64,000 bases of DNA from Pseudoxanthomonas sp. F37. Lineage in GTDB: Bacteria > Pseudomonadota > Gammaproteobacteria > Xanthomonadales > Xanthomonadaceae. A program made the translations under genes and the position numbers. Where the stretch lies: the NCBI RefSeq assembly GCF_022965755.1, contig NZ_CP095187.1, positions 2,480,001-2,544,000 on the forward strand, read 5' to 3'. Shown in pieces: positions 27,943-37,016 of the stretch. Position 1 is the first letter of the stretch. Each line of letters opens with the position of its first letter. Under the pieces are notes generated by a model, which ran no database searches, was not told where the DNA came from, and saw only the letters and a list, made by a program, of their open reading frames with translations.

Positions 27943-29006
27943 GGCGCTTCCGCCTTGCGCAGGGTCTCGCGGCGGGTGACCAGGTAGCGCGCGACCGCGG
28001 CGTTGTGCTCGGCGAGCGTGGCCGAAAAGACGTGCCGGCCACTGCCATCGCCGACCGCGACGAAGTACAGCGCGTCGCCGTCGGCCGGATCCACGGCCGC
28101 CCGCAGCGCGTCCGCGCCCGGCATGGCGATGGGCGTGGGTGTCAGGCCCTTGCGGGTATACGTGTTGTAGGGCGTGTCGGTGGTCAGGTCGCGGCGGCGG
28201 ATATTGCCGTCGTAGCCGCTGCCGATGCCGTAGATGACGGTGGGATCGGTCTGCAGCGGCATGCCGATCTTCAGCCGGCGCGCGAACACCCCGGCGATGG
28301 CCGGACGTTCCTCGGCGATGCCGGTTTCCTTTTCGATGATGGAGGCCAGGATCAGCGCCTCCTCGGCCGACTGCAGCGGAATGCCGGGCGCACGCGCTTC
28401 CCAGGCGGCGGCCAGGGCCTTTTCCATGGCGGCGTAAGCGCGCTTGAGCACGTCCAGGTCGGACTCGCTGCGTGTATAGACGTAGGTCTCCGGCAGAAAG
28501 CGCCCCTCCGGATGCTGGCCGGGATGGCCGAGCGCCGCCATCAGCTCGGCATCGCTCAGGTCGGCGGTCTTCTGCTGCAGCGGCGAGGCATTGCGCAGCG
28601 CTGCGCGGACCTGGCGGATGTTCCAGCCTTCCACCAGGGTGAAGCGGTACTGCAGCGTGCGGCCTTCCCGCATGCGCTGCAGCAGTTCGCGCGGGGTCAG
28701 CGTGGGTTCCAGGGCGTACTCGCCGACCTTCAGCTGGCTGGCGGTATGGGTCTGGCGCGCCAGCAGGCGCCACTGCAGGTCGGTGCCATGCGACACCCCG
28801 TTCTCGCGCAGCTTGCGCAGGACGGTGGGGAAGGCGTCGCCGGAGGCCACTTCCACCGTCGCACCGGCCGTCGCGCCGCCGATGGGCGCATCCGCGAAAC
28901 CGCGGTGCCCCTGCCACAACCACAGGCCGGCCCCCACCGCCACGGCCAGCAGCAGGGCGAACAGGATGACGATGAAGCGGCAACCGCGCTTGAGAGCTGA
29001 CGCCAC
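27939..29006 (-). CDS. mltG: endolytic murein transglycosylase MltG
   Basis: 355 aa from GTG 29006 (GAGGA four bases upstream). One N-terminal membrane segment (FIVILFALLLAVAVGAGLWLW), a LysM-like region, then the YceG domain with the catalytic Glu in LILASIIEKETGIAEERP and the conserved LQTDPTVIYG and NTYTRKGLTPTPI blocks. Cuts nascent glycan strands and sets their length. The gene order mltG-tmk-holB is conserved in gammaproteobacteria. Confidence 0.95.
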   Translation of the reverse strand: MASALKRGCRFIVILFALLLAVAVGAGLWLWQGHRGFADAPIGGATAGATVEVASGDAFPTVLRKLRENGVSHGTDLQWRLLARQTHTASQLKVGEYALEPTLTPRELLQRMREGRTLQYRFTLVEGWNIRQVRAALRNASPLQQKTADLSDAELMAALGHPGQHPEGRFLPETYVYTRSESDLDVLKRAYAAMEKALAAAWEARAPGIPLQSAEEALILASIIEKETGIAEERPAIAGVFARRLKIGMPLQTDPTVIYGIGSGYDGNIRRRDLTTDTPYNTYTRKGLTPTPIAMPGADALRAAVDPADGDALYFVAVGDGSGRHVFSATLAEHNAAVARYLVTRRETLRKAEAP

Positions 29007-29236
29007 GTAGTCCTCGGTGCTTGAAGCAGGCCGTGCAGGATACCCGGTCGCCGTCTCAGGCTGTAGGCGCGGTCGCCAAAGCGGTTCGCTCCCCCGCCCC
29101 TGCAGCAGCCGAAGATCGATGCGGGGACGGGACGACGTCGGGCGATGCCGCGGTGCGGGAAAGCTCCGCAGGCATCTTGGCGAGAGGTGCACCCGGCAAG
29201 ACACGGAGGACGGGCCTCACGTCGTCGCCGTCGCCC

Positions 29237-29281
29237 CTCATCCGCCCTTCGGCACTTTCTCCCCGCTCCCGCAGGGAGAAG
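29237..29281. repeat. xanthomonad-type intergenic repeat
   Basis: Hairpin-forming sequence of the type starting CCTCATCCGCCCTTCGGCAC and including TTCTCCC/GGGAGAA arms, reminiscent of short elements that recur in Xanthomonadaceae genomes. It lies in the 285-bp gap between pabB and mltG, which otherwise holds nothing recognisable. Copy number cannot be judged from one window. Confidence 0.45.
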
Positions 29282-29291
29282 GCATCAGCGA

Positions 29292-30653
29292 TCAGGCGTC
29301 CAGGGCCTTCAGCAAGCCGCGGGCCTTGGCACGGGTCTCGTCCAGTTCCCGGTCCGGGACCGAATCGGCGACGATGCCGGCGCCGGTACGGAAACGGGCC
29401 ACACTGCCGGCACCATCGGCCACGACCTCGGCGCTGCGGATCAGGATGTTCAGGTCCAGGTCGCCGTCGCGGTTGAGCCAGCCGAAGGCGCCGGTGTACG
29501 CGCCGCGCGGGACCTGCTCCAGTTCCGCGATGATCTGCATGCAGCGCACCTTGGGGCAGCCGGTGATGGTCCCCCCGGGGAAGGTGGCGCGGATCACCTC
29601 GCCGGGCGTGGCATCCGCACGCAGGTGGCCACGCACGTTGCTGACGATGTGGTGCACGTGCGCATAGCTCTCCACCGTCATCAACTCGTCCACCTGCACG
29701 CTGCCGGGCACGCACACGCGTCCCAGGTCGTTGCGTTCCAGATCGATCAACATGACGTGTTCGGCGCGTTCCTTGGGGTGCCCGACCAGTTCGCGGATGC
29801 GTGCGGCATCGTCGTCGCCTTCGAAACGCGGTCGCGTGCCGGCGATGGGCCGGGTTTCGACCACCTCGCCGCGCACGGAGACCAGCCTTTCGGGCGATGA
29901 GCTCACCACCGTCCAGTCCGGCGTGGCGAACAGGCCGGCGAACGGCGCCGGATTGGCGGTGCGCAGGCGCGCGTACAACGCCGCCGGATCCAGCGGCGCG
30001 TCGAAGCGCGCCTGCCAGGCGCGCGACAGGTTGACCTGGAAGATGTCGCCCGCGCACAGGTAATCGAGAATGCGCCGCACGCCCCCGGTGAAGGCGTCGG
30101 GGGCGTCTTCGTCGATGCGGGCCGGCGGCTGCCAAGCGGGCAGGTCCGGCTGTTGCGTCGACGCCGCCACGTCGGCGAGCGTGCGTGCGATCAGGTCGCC
30201 CTGCCCGGCCTCGGCCACCACCACGCAATCGCCGGTGCTCCGGTCGCGCAGGACGGCGGCGGGACAGCGCAGGGCGAGCGCGACCGGCTGGGTGGCGGGG
30301 GTCTGCGGCAGGTGCAGGACCGGTTCGACCTGCTGCGCCAGTTCGTAGGCCAGCAGCAACGCCCAGCCGCCCCGGAACGGCCAGCGCGGCTCCTCGCGCG
30401 GCGTGCGCTGGGCCTGCCAGTGACGGTCGAGCGCGGCGAGGAAATCACCGGCCTCCACCCCGCCCGCCAGATCGCGGGTGATGCCGTCGGCATCCAGCCG
30501 CAGCCCCGTGCCATCGGCCACCAGCAGGAAATCCCAGCGCCCCTGCGCGGTGCCCGACGCCACCGATTCCAGCAGCACGGGATAGCGCCGCGGGTCCTGC
30601 CGATGCAGGGCCAGCAGGTCGGTGGTGGCGGGAAGTGCGCGGGTTTCGATCAT
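29292..30653 (-). CDS. pabB: aminodeoxychorismate synthase component I
   Basis: 453 aa. Chorismate-utilising enzyme: GDIFQVNLSRAW, PIAGTRPRF, ERAEHVMLIDLERNDLGRV, FPGGTITGCPKVRCM and a C-terminal RTGAGIVADS all match the PabB/TrpE family. The VNLS and AEHVMLIDLERND forms, and the fab/mltG/tmk neighbourhood, favour PabB (folate synthesis) over TrpE. The PIAGT motif has Ala where E. coli PabB has the catalytic Lys. It occupies the place pabC holds in E. coli. Partner pabA is not in the window. Confidence 0.88.
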   Translation of the reverse strand: MIETRALPATTDLLALHRQDPRRYPVLLESVASGTAQGRWDFLLVADGTGLRLDADGITRDLAGGVEAGDFLAALDRHWQAQRTPREEPRWPFRGGWALLLAYELAQQVEPVLHLPQTPATQPVALALRCPAAVLRDRSTGDCVVVAEAGQGDLIARTLADVAASTQQPDLPAWQPPARIDEDAPDAFTGGVRRILDYLCAGDIFQVNLSRAWQARFDAPLDPAALYARLRTANPAPFAGLFATPDWTVVSSSPERLVSVRGEVVETRPIAGTRPRFEGDDDAARIRELVGHPKERAEHVMLIDLERNDLGRVCVPGSVQVDELMTVESYAHVHHIVSNVRGHLRADATPGEVIRATFPGGTITGCPKVRCMQIIAELEQVPRGAYTGAFGWLNRDGDLDLNILIRSAEVVADGAGSVARFRTGAGIVADSVPDRELDETRAKARGLLKALDA

Positions 30654-30655
30654 GC

Positions 30656-30755
30656 CATCGTCGTTCCGGCCAAAGCCGGAACCCAGGTTGCTTTGCTTGT
30701 CCAGGGAACAGGAAGCGAAATCAGGATGGATCCCGGCCTGCGCCGGGATGACGAT
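30656..30755. repeat. paired REP-like hairpins (BIME-type)
   Basis: Two inverted copies of a short GC hairpin, TTCCGGC/GCCGGAA at 30664-30681 and TCCCGGC/GCCGGGA around 30730-30748, each flanked by GATGACGA or its complement. Lies between fabF and pabB and may stabilise or terminate the fabF transcript. Confidence 0.65.
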
Positions 30756-30773
30756 CTCTTGTCCGCCGTGGAA

Positions 30774-32015
30774 TCAGATCCGCTTGAACACCAGCGTGCC
30801 GTTGGTGCCGCCGAAGCCGAAGCCGTTCGACATCGCCACATCGATCTTCTTCTCGCGCGCCGTATGCGGCACGTAGTCCAGGTCGCAGCCTTCGCCCGGC
30901 TCGTCCAGGTTGATGGTCGGCGGGATGATGCCGTGGTGGATGGCCAGCACGGAGAAGATGGCTTCCGCGCCGCCCGCCGCGCCCAGCAGGTGGCCGGTCA
31001 TCGACTTGGTGGAACTGACCATGATCCTGTACGCGTGGTCGCCCAGCGCGCGCTTCATGGCCAGCGTTTCGGCCAGGTCGCCCAGCGGCGTGGAGGTGCC
31101 GTGCGCGTTGAGATATTCCACCTGGTCGACGTTCAGGCCGGCGTCCTTCAGCGCCGACAGCATGCAGCGCGACGGCCCTTCGCCGTTCTCGCTGGGCGCG
31201 GTCATGTGGAAGGCGTCCTGCGAGGCGCCGAAGCCCGCCAGCTCGCAGTAGATGCGGGCGCCGCGCGCCTTCGCATACTCGTATTCCTCCAGCACCAGAA
31301 TGCCGGCGCCGTCGCCCAGCACGAAGCCGTCGCGATCCTTGTCCCACGGGCGCGAGGCCCGGGCCGGATCGTCGTTGCGGGTGGACATGGCCTTCATCGC
31401 GCAGAAGCCGCCCACCGAGGTCGGCGACGAGCCGCGTTCGGCGCCGCCGGCGATCATCACGTCGGCGTCGCCGTACTGGATGGTGCGCATGGCGATGCCG
31501 ATGGAGTGATTGGAGGTGGCGCAGGCCGAGACCGCCGAATAACCCGGGCCTTTCAGCCCCTTCATGATGCTCAGGTGGCCGGGCAGCATGTTGATGATGG
31601 TGCTGGGAATGTAGAACGGGGAGATCTTGCGGGGGCCGCCCTCATGCAGCTTCACCGCCGTCTCCTCGATGCCGAGGATGCCGCCGATGCCGGCACCGAT
31701 GATGGCGCCGACGCGCTCGGCATTGGCTTCGGTCACTTCCAGCCCGGCGTCTTCCATCGCCATCAGCGACGCGGCCAGGCCGTAGTGGATGAAGGAGTCC
31801 ATCTTCTTCACGTCCTTCGGCGGCACGAAGGCGGTCGGGTCGAAACCGCGGATCTCGCCCGCGATCTTCGTGCTGTAGCCCTCGGTGTCGAAGGTGGTGA
31901 TGGGGCCCAGGCCGGATCGCCCGTTGACGATGCCGTCCCAGCTGGTGGCCATGTCATTGCCCAGGGGGGACACCAGGCCCATGCCGGTGATGACGACGCG
32001 ACGACGCTGGCTCAT
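30774..32015 (-). CDS. fabF: 3-oxoacyl-ACP synthase II
   Basis: 413 aa condensing enzyme of fatty-acid elongation. Catalytic Cys in SAVSACATSNHSIG, His in NAHGTSTPLGD and His in STKSMTGHLLGAAGG. GAGGAA six bases upstream supports ATG 32015 (MSQRRRVVITGMG). Follows acpP as in E. coli. Confidence 0.97.
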   Translation of the reverse strand: MSQRRRVVITGMGLVSPLGNDMATSWDGIVNGRSGLGPITTFDTEGYSTKIAGEIRGFDPTAFVPPKDVKKMDSFIHYGLAASLMAMEDAGLEVTEANAERVGAIIGAGIGGILGIEETAVKLHEGGPRKISPFYIPSTIINMLPGHLSIMKGLKGPGYSAVSACATSNHSIGIAMRTIQYGDADVMIAGGAERGSSPTSVGGFCAMKAMSTRNDDPARASRPWDKDRDGFVLGDGAGILVLEEYEYAKARGARIYCELAGFGASQDAFHMTAPSENGEGPSRCMLSALKDAGLNVDQVEYLNAHGTSTPLGDLAETLAMKRALGDHAYRIMVSSTKSMTGHLLGAAGGAEAIFSVLAIHHGIIPPTINLDEPGEGCDLDYVPHTAREKKIDVAMSNGFGFGGTNGTLVFKRI

Positions 32016-32076
32016 ATCGGATTCCTCGTAGATCTTGGGCCGCGCCCTACGCGGGCGCATGGGGGCCGGATACGCG

Positions 32077-32098
32077 CGGGGCCGCATGCGCGGCCCCG
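32077..32098. other. strong GC hairpin between acpP and fabF
   Basis: Perfect stem CGGGGCCGC/GCGGCCCCG (nine pairs) with ATGC loop. No T-tract follows on the minus strand, so it is more likely an mRNA-stabilising or attenuating structure than a full terminator. Confidence 0.5.
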
Positions 32099-32123
32099 AC
32101 ACGGTTTGCTGCAGACGCGGGAC

Positions 32124-32363
32124 TTACGCCTTGACGTGCGCCTTGACGTAGTCGATGGCCTGCTGCACCGAAGTGATCTTCTCGGCTTCCTCGTCCGGAA
32201 TCTCGCACTCGAACTCTTCTTCCAGCGCCATCACCAGTTCAACGGTGTCCAGCGAGTCGGCGCCGAGGTCATCGACGAACGATGCGCTGGTGGTGACTTC
32301 CTCTTCCTTCACGCCGAGTTGTTCGACGACGATTTTCTTGACGCGTTCTTCGATGCTGCTCAT
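32124..32363 (-). CDS. acpP: acyl carrier protein
   Basis: 79 aa, highly acidic four-helix protein carrying growing acyl chains. The phosphopantetheine-bearing Ser lies in [12 protein letters not shown]. Start ATG 32363 ([17 protein letters not shown]) is canonical. A 142-bp leader separates it from fabG and contains a TACACT element that could serve as -10 of an acpP promoter, without a clear -35. Confidence 0.98.
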   Translation of the reverse strand: MSSIEERVKKIVVEQLGVKEEEVTTSASFVDDLGADSLDTVELVMALEEEFECEIPDEEAEKITSVQQAIDYVKAHVKA

Positions 32364-32505
32364 GGATTCGCTCCAGACGGAGATGGGTGACTTGTTGGAT
32401 TCTGCCGACGCCGGGCGAAGGCAAACCGGGGATAGTGTAGTGGAAACCGGGGACGCCGGGCAGGTATCGCCAAACGCCCCCGAATCAACCACTTACAGCT
32501 AATTC

Positions 32506-33249
32506 TTACGGCATGTACATGCCGCCGTTGACGTGCAGGGTCTCGCCGGTGATGTAGCCGGCCGCCGGACCCGCGAGGAAGGCCACCGCGTGGGCGATGT
32601 CGGCAGGTTCGCCCAGGCGGCCCAGTGCGATCTGCTCGCCGAGCGCCTTCTTGGTCTCTTCCGGCAGGTCCTTGGTCATGTCGGTGGCGATGAAGCCCGG
32701 GGCGACCACGTTGACGGTCACGCCGCGGCTGCCGATTTCCTTGGCCAGCGACTTGGAGAAGGCGATGATGCCGGCCTTGGCCGCGGCGTAGTTCGCCTGG
32801 CCCGCGTTGCCGGTCACGCCGATCACCGAGGCGATGTTGATGATGCGGCCCTTGCGCGCCTTCATCATGCCGCGCATCACCGCCTTGGACGTGCGGTAGA
32901 CGCTGGTGAGGTTGGTGTCGAGGATGGCCTGCCAGTCCTCGTCCTTCATGCGCATCAGCAGGTTGTCGCGGGTGATGCCGGCGTTGTTGACCAGGATGGA
33001 GATGGCGCCGAACTCCTTGGCGATGGCGTCGATCAGCGCATCCACCGCGGCGGCGTCGGTCACGTCGAGCTGGCGGCCATGGCCGCCCACGCCCGCCATG
33101 CGTTCGCCGATGGCCTGCGCGCCCGACGCCGTGGTCGCGGTACCGATGACGGTTGCGCCCTGTGCCGCCAGTTCGTCGGCGATGGCGGCGCCGATGCCGC
33201 GGCTGGCGCCGGTGACCAGCGCGATTTCACCCTGCAGGGGCTTGCTCAT
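32506..33249 (-). CDS. fabG: 3-oxoacyl-ACP reductase
   Basis: 247 aa SDR enzyme reducing 3-ketoacyl-ACP with NADPH. TGASRGIGAAIA (cofactor motif), NNAGITRDNLLMRMKDEDW, catalytic Ser in NIASVIGVTGNAGQ and YAAAK with Tyr/Lys, C-terminal ITGETLHVNGGMYM. Part of the fabD-fabG-acpP-fabF run. Confidence 0.97.
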   Translation of the reverse strand: MSKPLQGEIALVTGASRGIGAAIADELAAQGATVIGTATTASGAQAIGERMAGVGGHGRQLDVTDAAAVDALIDAIAKEFGAISILVNNAGITRDNLLMRMKDEDWQAILDTNLTSVYRTSKAVMRGMMKARKGRIINIASVIGVTGNAGQANYAAAKAGIIAFSKSLAKEIGSRGVTVNVVAPGFIATDMTKDLPEETKKALGEQIALGRLGEPADIAHAVAFLAGPAAGYITGETLHVNGGMYMP

Positions 33250-33315
33250 GTGATGTCCTCGGAACGGTCCGCGCGGACGCGACGTATCAGGATAAGGGAT
33301 CGGGTACGGCGAAGG

Positions 33316-34260
33316 TCAGGCGCGCCACTCGGCCAGCGCGCCCTCGAAGTCGCCCACGGCGCCGATGGCACGCGCATCCAGGCCCTTGTCGATGCGCTTG
33401 ACCAGCCCCGCGAGCACCTTGCCGGGACCGCATTCGGCGATACGCGTGGCACCGTGGGACGCCAGCACCTGCACGCATTCGGTCCAGCGTACCGGCAGGT
33501 ACAGCTGGCGCACCAGCGCCTCACGGATCGCATCCACGCCCGCATGCGTCTTCGCATCGACGTTCTGCACCACCGGCAGCGACGGCGCCTGCCAGGACAG
33601 GCCCGCCATCACTTCGGCCAGCCGGTTCGCCGCTTCCCGCATCAGGGGCGTATGCGACGGCACGCTGACGGCCAGTTTCACCACCTTGCGGATGCCGCGC
33701 TCGGTGAGCAGTGCGATGGCGCGCTCGACCGCTTCGCTGTCGCCACCGATCACGATCTGGCCGGGCGAGTTGTAGTTGGCCGGCACCACCACCTTGCTGT
33801 CCGATGCCAGCGCACAGACCTCGGCCACCAGCGCATCGTCGGCACCCAGCACGGCCGCCATGGCGCCCACGCCGGTTGGTGCGGCATCCTGCATCAACTG
33901 GCCGCGCAGGCGCACCAGATGCGCACCCTCTTTCAGCGACAGCGCACCCGCGGCGACCAGCGCGGTGTACTCGCCCAGGCTGTGCCCGGCCAGCAGCGCC
34001 GGCGCGGGGCCGCCCTGCTGCTGCCATGCACGCCACACGGCGATGCCCGCGGCCAGCAGCGCAGGCTGGGTGTATTCGGTGCGGTTGAGCATTTCCTCGG
34101 GGCCGCCCTGCGAGAGCGCCCACAGGTCCACGCCGGCACCGTCGGAGGCTTCGGCGAACGTCTCGCGCACGATCGGATGCAGCTCGGACAGTTCGGCCAG
34201 CATGCCGACGGACTGCGAGCCCTGGCCCGGGAACACGAAAGCGAGATGCGTGGAAGTCAC
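33316..34260 (-). CDS. fabD: malonyl-CoA:ACP transacylase
   Basis: 314 aa from GTG 34260. Starts LAFVFPGQGSQSVGM; nucleophile Ser in LLAGHSLGEYTAL; catalytic Arg in LVRLRGQLMQ; His in SVPSHTPLM. Loads malonyl groups onto ACP. The GTG is the only sensible start giving the family N-terminus. Confidence 0.96.
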   Translation of the reverse strand: MTSTHLAFVFPGQGSQSVGMLAELSELHPIVRETFAEASDGAGVDLWALSQGGPEEMLNRTEYTQPALLAAGIAVWRAWQQQGGPAPALLAGHSLGEYTALVAAGALSLKEGAHLVRLRGQLMQDAAPTGVGAMAAVLGADDALVAEVCALASDSKVVVPANYNSPGQIVIGGDSEAVERAIALLTERGIRKVVKLAVSVPSHTPLMREAANRLAEVMAGLSWQAPSLPVVQNVDAKTHAGVDAIREALVRQLYLPVRWTECVQVLASHGATRIAECGPGKVLAGLVKRIDKGLDARAIGAVGDFEGALAEWRA

Positions 34261-34410
34261 TCGGACACCCTGCGTGAAAACAGGCCGCGATGATACGGGC
34301 GAACCTGCCGGATTGTCTGTACCGGGGCGTATGCGTTCATGCCTGCGACACGCTGTCGCACGCCATGACGGGCGCCATGCGGACGCGCGATGCGGGTGCT
34401 GGAAACGCGA

Positions 34411-34436
34411 AAGGCGACGCTGCGAAGCGTCGCCTT
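34411..34436 (-). terminator. hairpin terminator or attenuator between fabH and fabD
   Basis: 11-bp perfect stem AAGGCGACGCT/AGCGTCGCCTT with a four-base loop, in the 204-bp fabH-fabD gap. A short T tract follows on the minus strand. It implies partial uncoupling of fabD-fabG-acpP-fabF from fabH. Confidence 0.65.
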
Positions 34437-34464
34437 CCAACGGGCGTGGCTGCGTGCGTGCGGC

Positions 34465-35460
34465 TCAGTAGCGCAACAGCACCGAGCCCCAGGTGAAGCC
34501 GCCGCCGAAGGCCTCCAGCAGCAGCAACTGGCCGCGTTCGACGCGACCGGAGCGGATGGCCGTGTCCAGCGCCAGCGGCACCGAACCGGACGACGTGTTG
34601 CCGTGCTTGTCGACGGTCACGATCACCTGGTCCATCGACATGTCCAGGCGCCTGGCCGTGGCTTCGATGATGCGCAGGTTGGCCTGGTGCGGGATCAGCC
34701 AGTCCAGGTCGTGCTTGTCCAGGCCGTTGGCTTCGAGCGTCTCGTCGACGACGCCATCCAGCGCCTTCACCGCGTACTTGAAGACGTCGTTGCCCTTCAT
34801 GTGGATGCGGATGCCGTTGTTCGGCTCGTCCTTGTTGAAGCCGGCCGACACGCCCACCGGGTTCCACAGCAGTTCCTTCTTGCTGCCGTCGGCGTGCAGG
34901 TGCGTGCTGAGCACGCCCGTTTCCGTGTCGGCCTTGAGCACCGCGGCGCCGGCGCCGTCGCCGAACAGCACGCAGGTGGTGCGCTCGGTCCAGTCGACGA
35001 TGCGGCTGAGGGTCTCGGTGCCGATCACCAGCGCGGTCTTCGCATCGCCGCAACGGATGAACTTCTCCGCCACGCTCAGCGCGTAGATGAAGCCGGAGCA
35101 GGCGGCGTTGACGTCCATGGCGGCACAGCCGGCCGCACCCAGGCGCGCCTGGATGAGGCAGGCGGTGGACGGGAAGATCAGGTCGGGCGTGGTGGTGCCG
35201 ACGACGATCAGGTCGATCTCGGAGGCGTCCACGCCCGCGGCTTCGAGCGCGCGCAGCGCGGCCTGGTAGCCCAGATCGCCGGCGGTTTCGCCTTCGGCGG
35301 CGATGTGGCGTTCGCGGATGCCGGTACGGGACTGTATCCACTCGTCGCTGGTGTCGACCAGCTTGGACAGGTCCTCGTTGGTCAACACCTTTTCAGGCAG
35401 ATAGCTGCCCGTTCCGGCGATGCGCGCGTAAATGCGCCCCTTGTTGCCCGGCTCGCTCAT
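34465..35460 (-). CDS. fabH: 3-oxoacyl-ACP synthase III
   Basis: 331 aa. Starts fatty-acid synthesis by condensing acetyl-CoA with malonyl-ACP. Catalytic Cys in [12 protein letters not shown], His in [10 protein letters not shown], Asn in [13 protein letters not shown] 35460 is chosen because GGGAG lies five to six bases upstream; ATG 35472 would add four residues. Directly follows rpmF with no plsX between, unlike E. coli. Confidence 0.96.
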   Translation of the reverse strand: MSEPGNKGRIYARIAGTGSYLPEKVLTNEDLSKLVDTSDEWIQSRTGIRERHIAAEGETAGDLGYQAALRALEAAGVDASEIDLIVVGTTTPDLIFPSTACLIQARLGAAGCAAMDVNAACSGFIYALSVAEKFIRCGDAKTALVIGTETLSRIVDWTERTTCVLFGDGAGAAVLKADTETGVLSTHLHADGSKKELLWNPVGVSAGFNKDEPNNGIRIHMKGNDVFKYAVKALDGVVDETLEANGLDKHDLDWLIPHQANLRIIEATARRLDMSMDQVIVTVDKHGNTSSGSVPLALDTAIRSGRVERGQLLLLEAFGGGFTWGSVLLRY

Positions 35461-35552
35461 GCACGCTCCCATTGCCGGCCCGACTGCGGGCCCAGGTTGT
35501 CATCGATCATGCGGAAAGCGCGCCCAGCCCACGGGAGGACGCGCCGCATGGA

Positions 35553-35747
35553 TCAATCTTCCTCGACCACCGAGGTCTTGGTGGCGATGACCTTCTTGCC
35601 ACGGTAGTAGCCGTCGGCGGTCACGTGGTGACGCAGGTGCGTCTCGCCCGTGGTCGGGTCGGTGGACAGCTGCTTGGCGGTCAGCGCGTCGTGCGAACGA
35701 CGCTGGCCACGACGGGACGGGGTGACGCGGGATTTCTGCACAGCCAT
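35553..35747 (-). CDS. rpmF: 50S ribosomal protein L32
   Basis: 64 aa. [20 protein letters not shown] is the standard L32 N-terminus; no zinc-binding cysteines (C-minus form). GGAG seven bases upstream. Located between yceD and fabH as in other gammaproteobacteria. Confidence 0.97.
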   Translation of the reverse strand: MAVQKSRVTPSRRGQRRSHDALTAKQLSTDPTTGETHLRHHVTADGYYRGKKVIATKTSVVEED

Positions 35748-35814
35748 GGGATTGCTCCAGCTCTCGTATCTGTTGGTGAACCTTGCGGTTCGTGTTGCCA
35801 GACCGCCGTAGCGG

Positions 35815-36321
35815 CTAGTTCTTCTTCAGCGAAGCCAGCGCCGCGAACGGGCTGGTCTTCGCCACCTCTTCTTCGTCCGCCGCCCACTCGCGTTCCACCG
35901 CGTCGGACGCCGGGTCCACCGCCACCACCGGCACGGCGAGGACCAGTTCGTCCTCCACCAGGTCGGCGGGGCGCAGCATGCCGTCTTCCGGCACCAGCAA
36001 TGCCTCGTAGTCGGGCGGCAGCGCGGCCTCTTCGTCCTCGCTGCGCACCAGACCCAACCGCTGCGTCAACACCACCGGCAGCACGAAACGCTGCAGGCTG
36101 CGCTGGCACACCAACGGCAGGCCGGCCTCGATGTGCAGTTCCAGGTACGGGACCCGCAACCCATCGTGGTCGAATTCCACCGTGTAGCGCACGTCGCCTT
36201 CGGTATCGGCCAGAAGGCCCTGCAGGCGCGTCATGGCAGACAACGGCAGGCGGCCTTCGAAGCTGCGCCGGTTCGCGACCATGCGCCACGCATCCAGCAG
36301 CTCGGGCGTATTCGCGGACAT
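35815..36321 (-). CDS. yceD: YceD family protein (DUF177)
   Basis: 168 aa. DUF177 proteins sit upstream of rpmF across bacteria and are linked to ribosome or 23S rRNA accumulation. Recognisable by the early [18 protein letters not shown] block and [18 protein letters not shown] centre; the tail ends [10 protein letters not shown]. Its start lies only about 10 bp from an excellent promoter (36332-36360), so the mRNA would be leaderless or nearly so. Confidence 0.93.
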   Translation of the reverse strand: MSANTPELLDAWRMVANRRSFEGRLPLSAMTRLQGLLADTEGDVRYTVEFDHDGLRVPYLELHIEAGLPLVCQRSLQRFVLPVVLTQRLGLVRSEDEEAALPPDYEALLVPEDGMLRPADLVEDELVLAVPVVAVDPASDAVEREWAADEEEVAKTSPFAALASLKKN

Positions 36322-36331
36322 AAGCCGCTGA

Positions 36332-36360
36332 ATGTTAAGGATCAAACCCGGAACTGTCAA
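36332..36360 (-). promoter_or_regulatory. sigma-70 promoter of yceD-rpmF
   Basis: Leftward TTGACA (36360-36355), 17-bp spacer, TAACAT (36337-36332). This is the best-matching promoter in the window. Predicted transcription start falls about 4 bases before the yceD ATG. Confidence 0.8.
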
Positions 36361-36442
36361 ACCACCCCGGCAGCGGAGGATTGGCTTGCCGCCCGCCGCG
36401 CCCGCGGGCAGACTCCCCCGCCCGTCCTGCCGGTGCCCCCCC

Positions 36443-37012
36443 ATGCCGTTGATGCTCGCCTCCACCTCCCGCTACCGGCGCGAACTGCTGGAACGGCTGC
36501 GCCTGCCGTTCCATATCGCGCGGCCCGAGGTGGACGAGTCGCCCCTGCCCGGTGAGGCCGTCCCGGCCATGGCGGCACGCCTGGCCCGCGCCAAGGCGGA
36601 GGCGATCGCCGCGCAGCACCCCGGCACGTGGATCATCGGCTCGGACCAGGCCGCCGAACTGGACGGCGTGCCGCTGGGCAAACCCGGCCACCGCGAGGCC
36701 GCACTCACCCAGTTGGGCGCCATGTCCGGTCGCCAGGTCCGCTTCCACACCGCCGTGTGCATGCTTCGGGACGGACGCGCCCTGGAAGCGGCCGACGTCA
36801 CCACCGTGCGCTTCCGCACGCTGGCCCCGGCCGAGATCGAACGCTACGTGGATGCCGAGCAGCCGTTCGACTGCGCCGGCAGCTTCAAGTCCGAGGGGCT
36901 GGGGATCGCGCTGTTCGATGCCATCGAGTCCTCCGACCCGACGGCCCTGGTGGGCCTGCCCCTGATCGCGGTGGCGAAGATGCTGCGCGAAGCAGGCTTC
37001 GACCTGCCCTGA
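36443..37012 (+). CDS. Maf-family nucleotide pyrophosphatase (YceF type)
   Basis: 189 aa. Maf signature LASTSRYRRELLERL at the N-terminus and IIGSDQAAELDG carrying the catalytic Asp. Position divergent from yceD-rpmF matches E. coli YceF, which hydrolyses 7-methyl-GTP; the QAAELDG rather than QVA/DG form fits that subfamily. ATG 36443 (MPLMLASTSRY) is the family start. Confidence 0.9.
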   Translation: MPLMLASTSRYRRELLERLRLPFHIARPEVDESPLPGEAVPAMAARLARAKAEAIAAQHPGTWIIGSDQAAELDGVPLGKPGHREAALTQLGAMSGRQVRFHTAVCMLRDGRALEAADVTTVRFRTLAPAEIERYVDAEQPFDCAGSFKSEGLGIALFDAIESSDPTALVGLPLIAVAKMLREAGFDLP

Positions 37013-37016
37013 TCCG

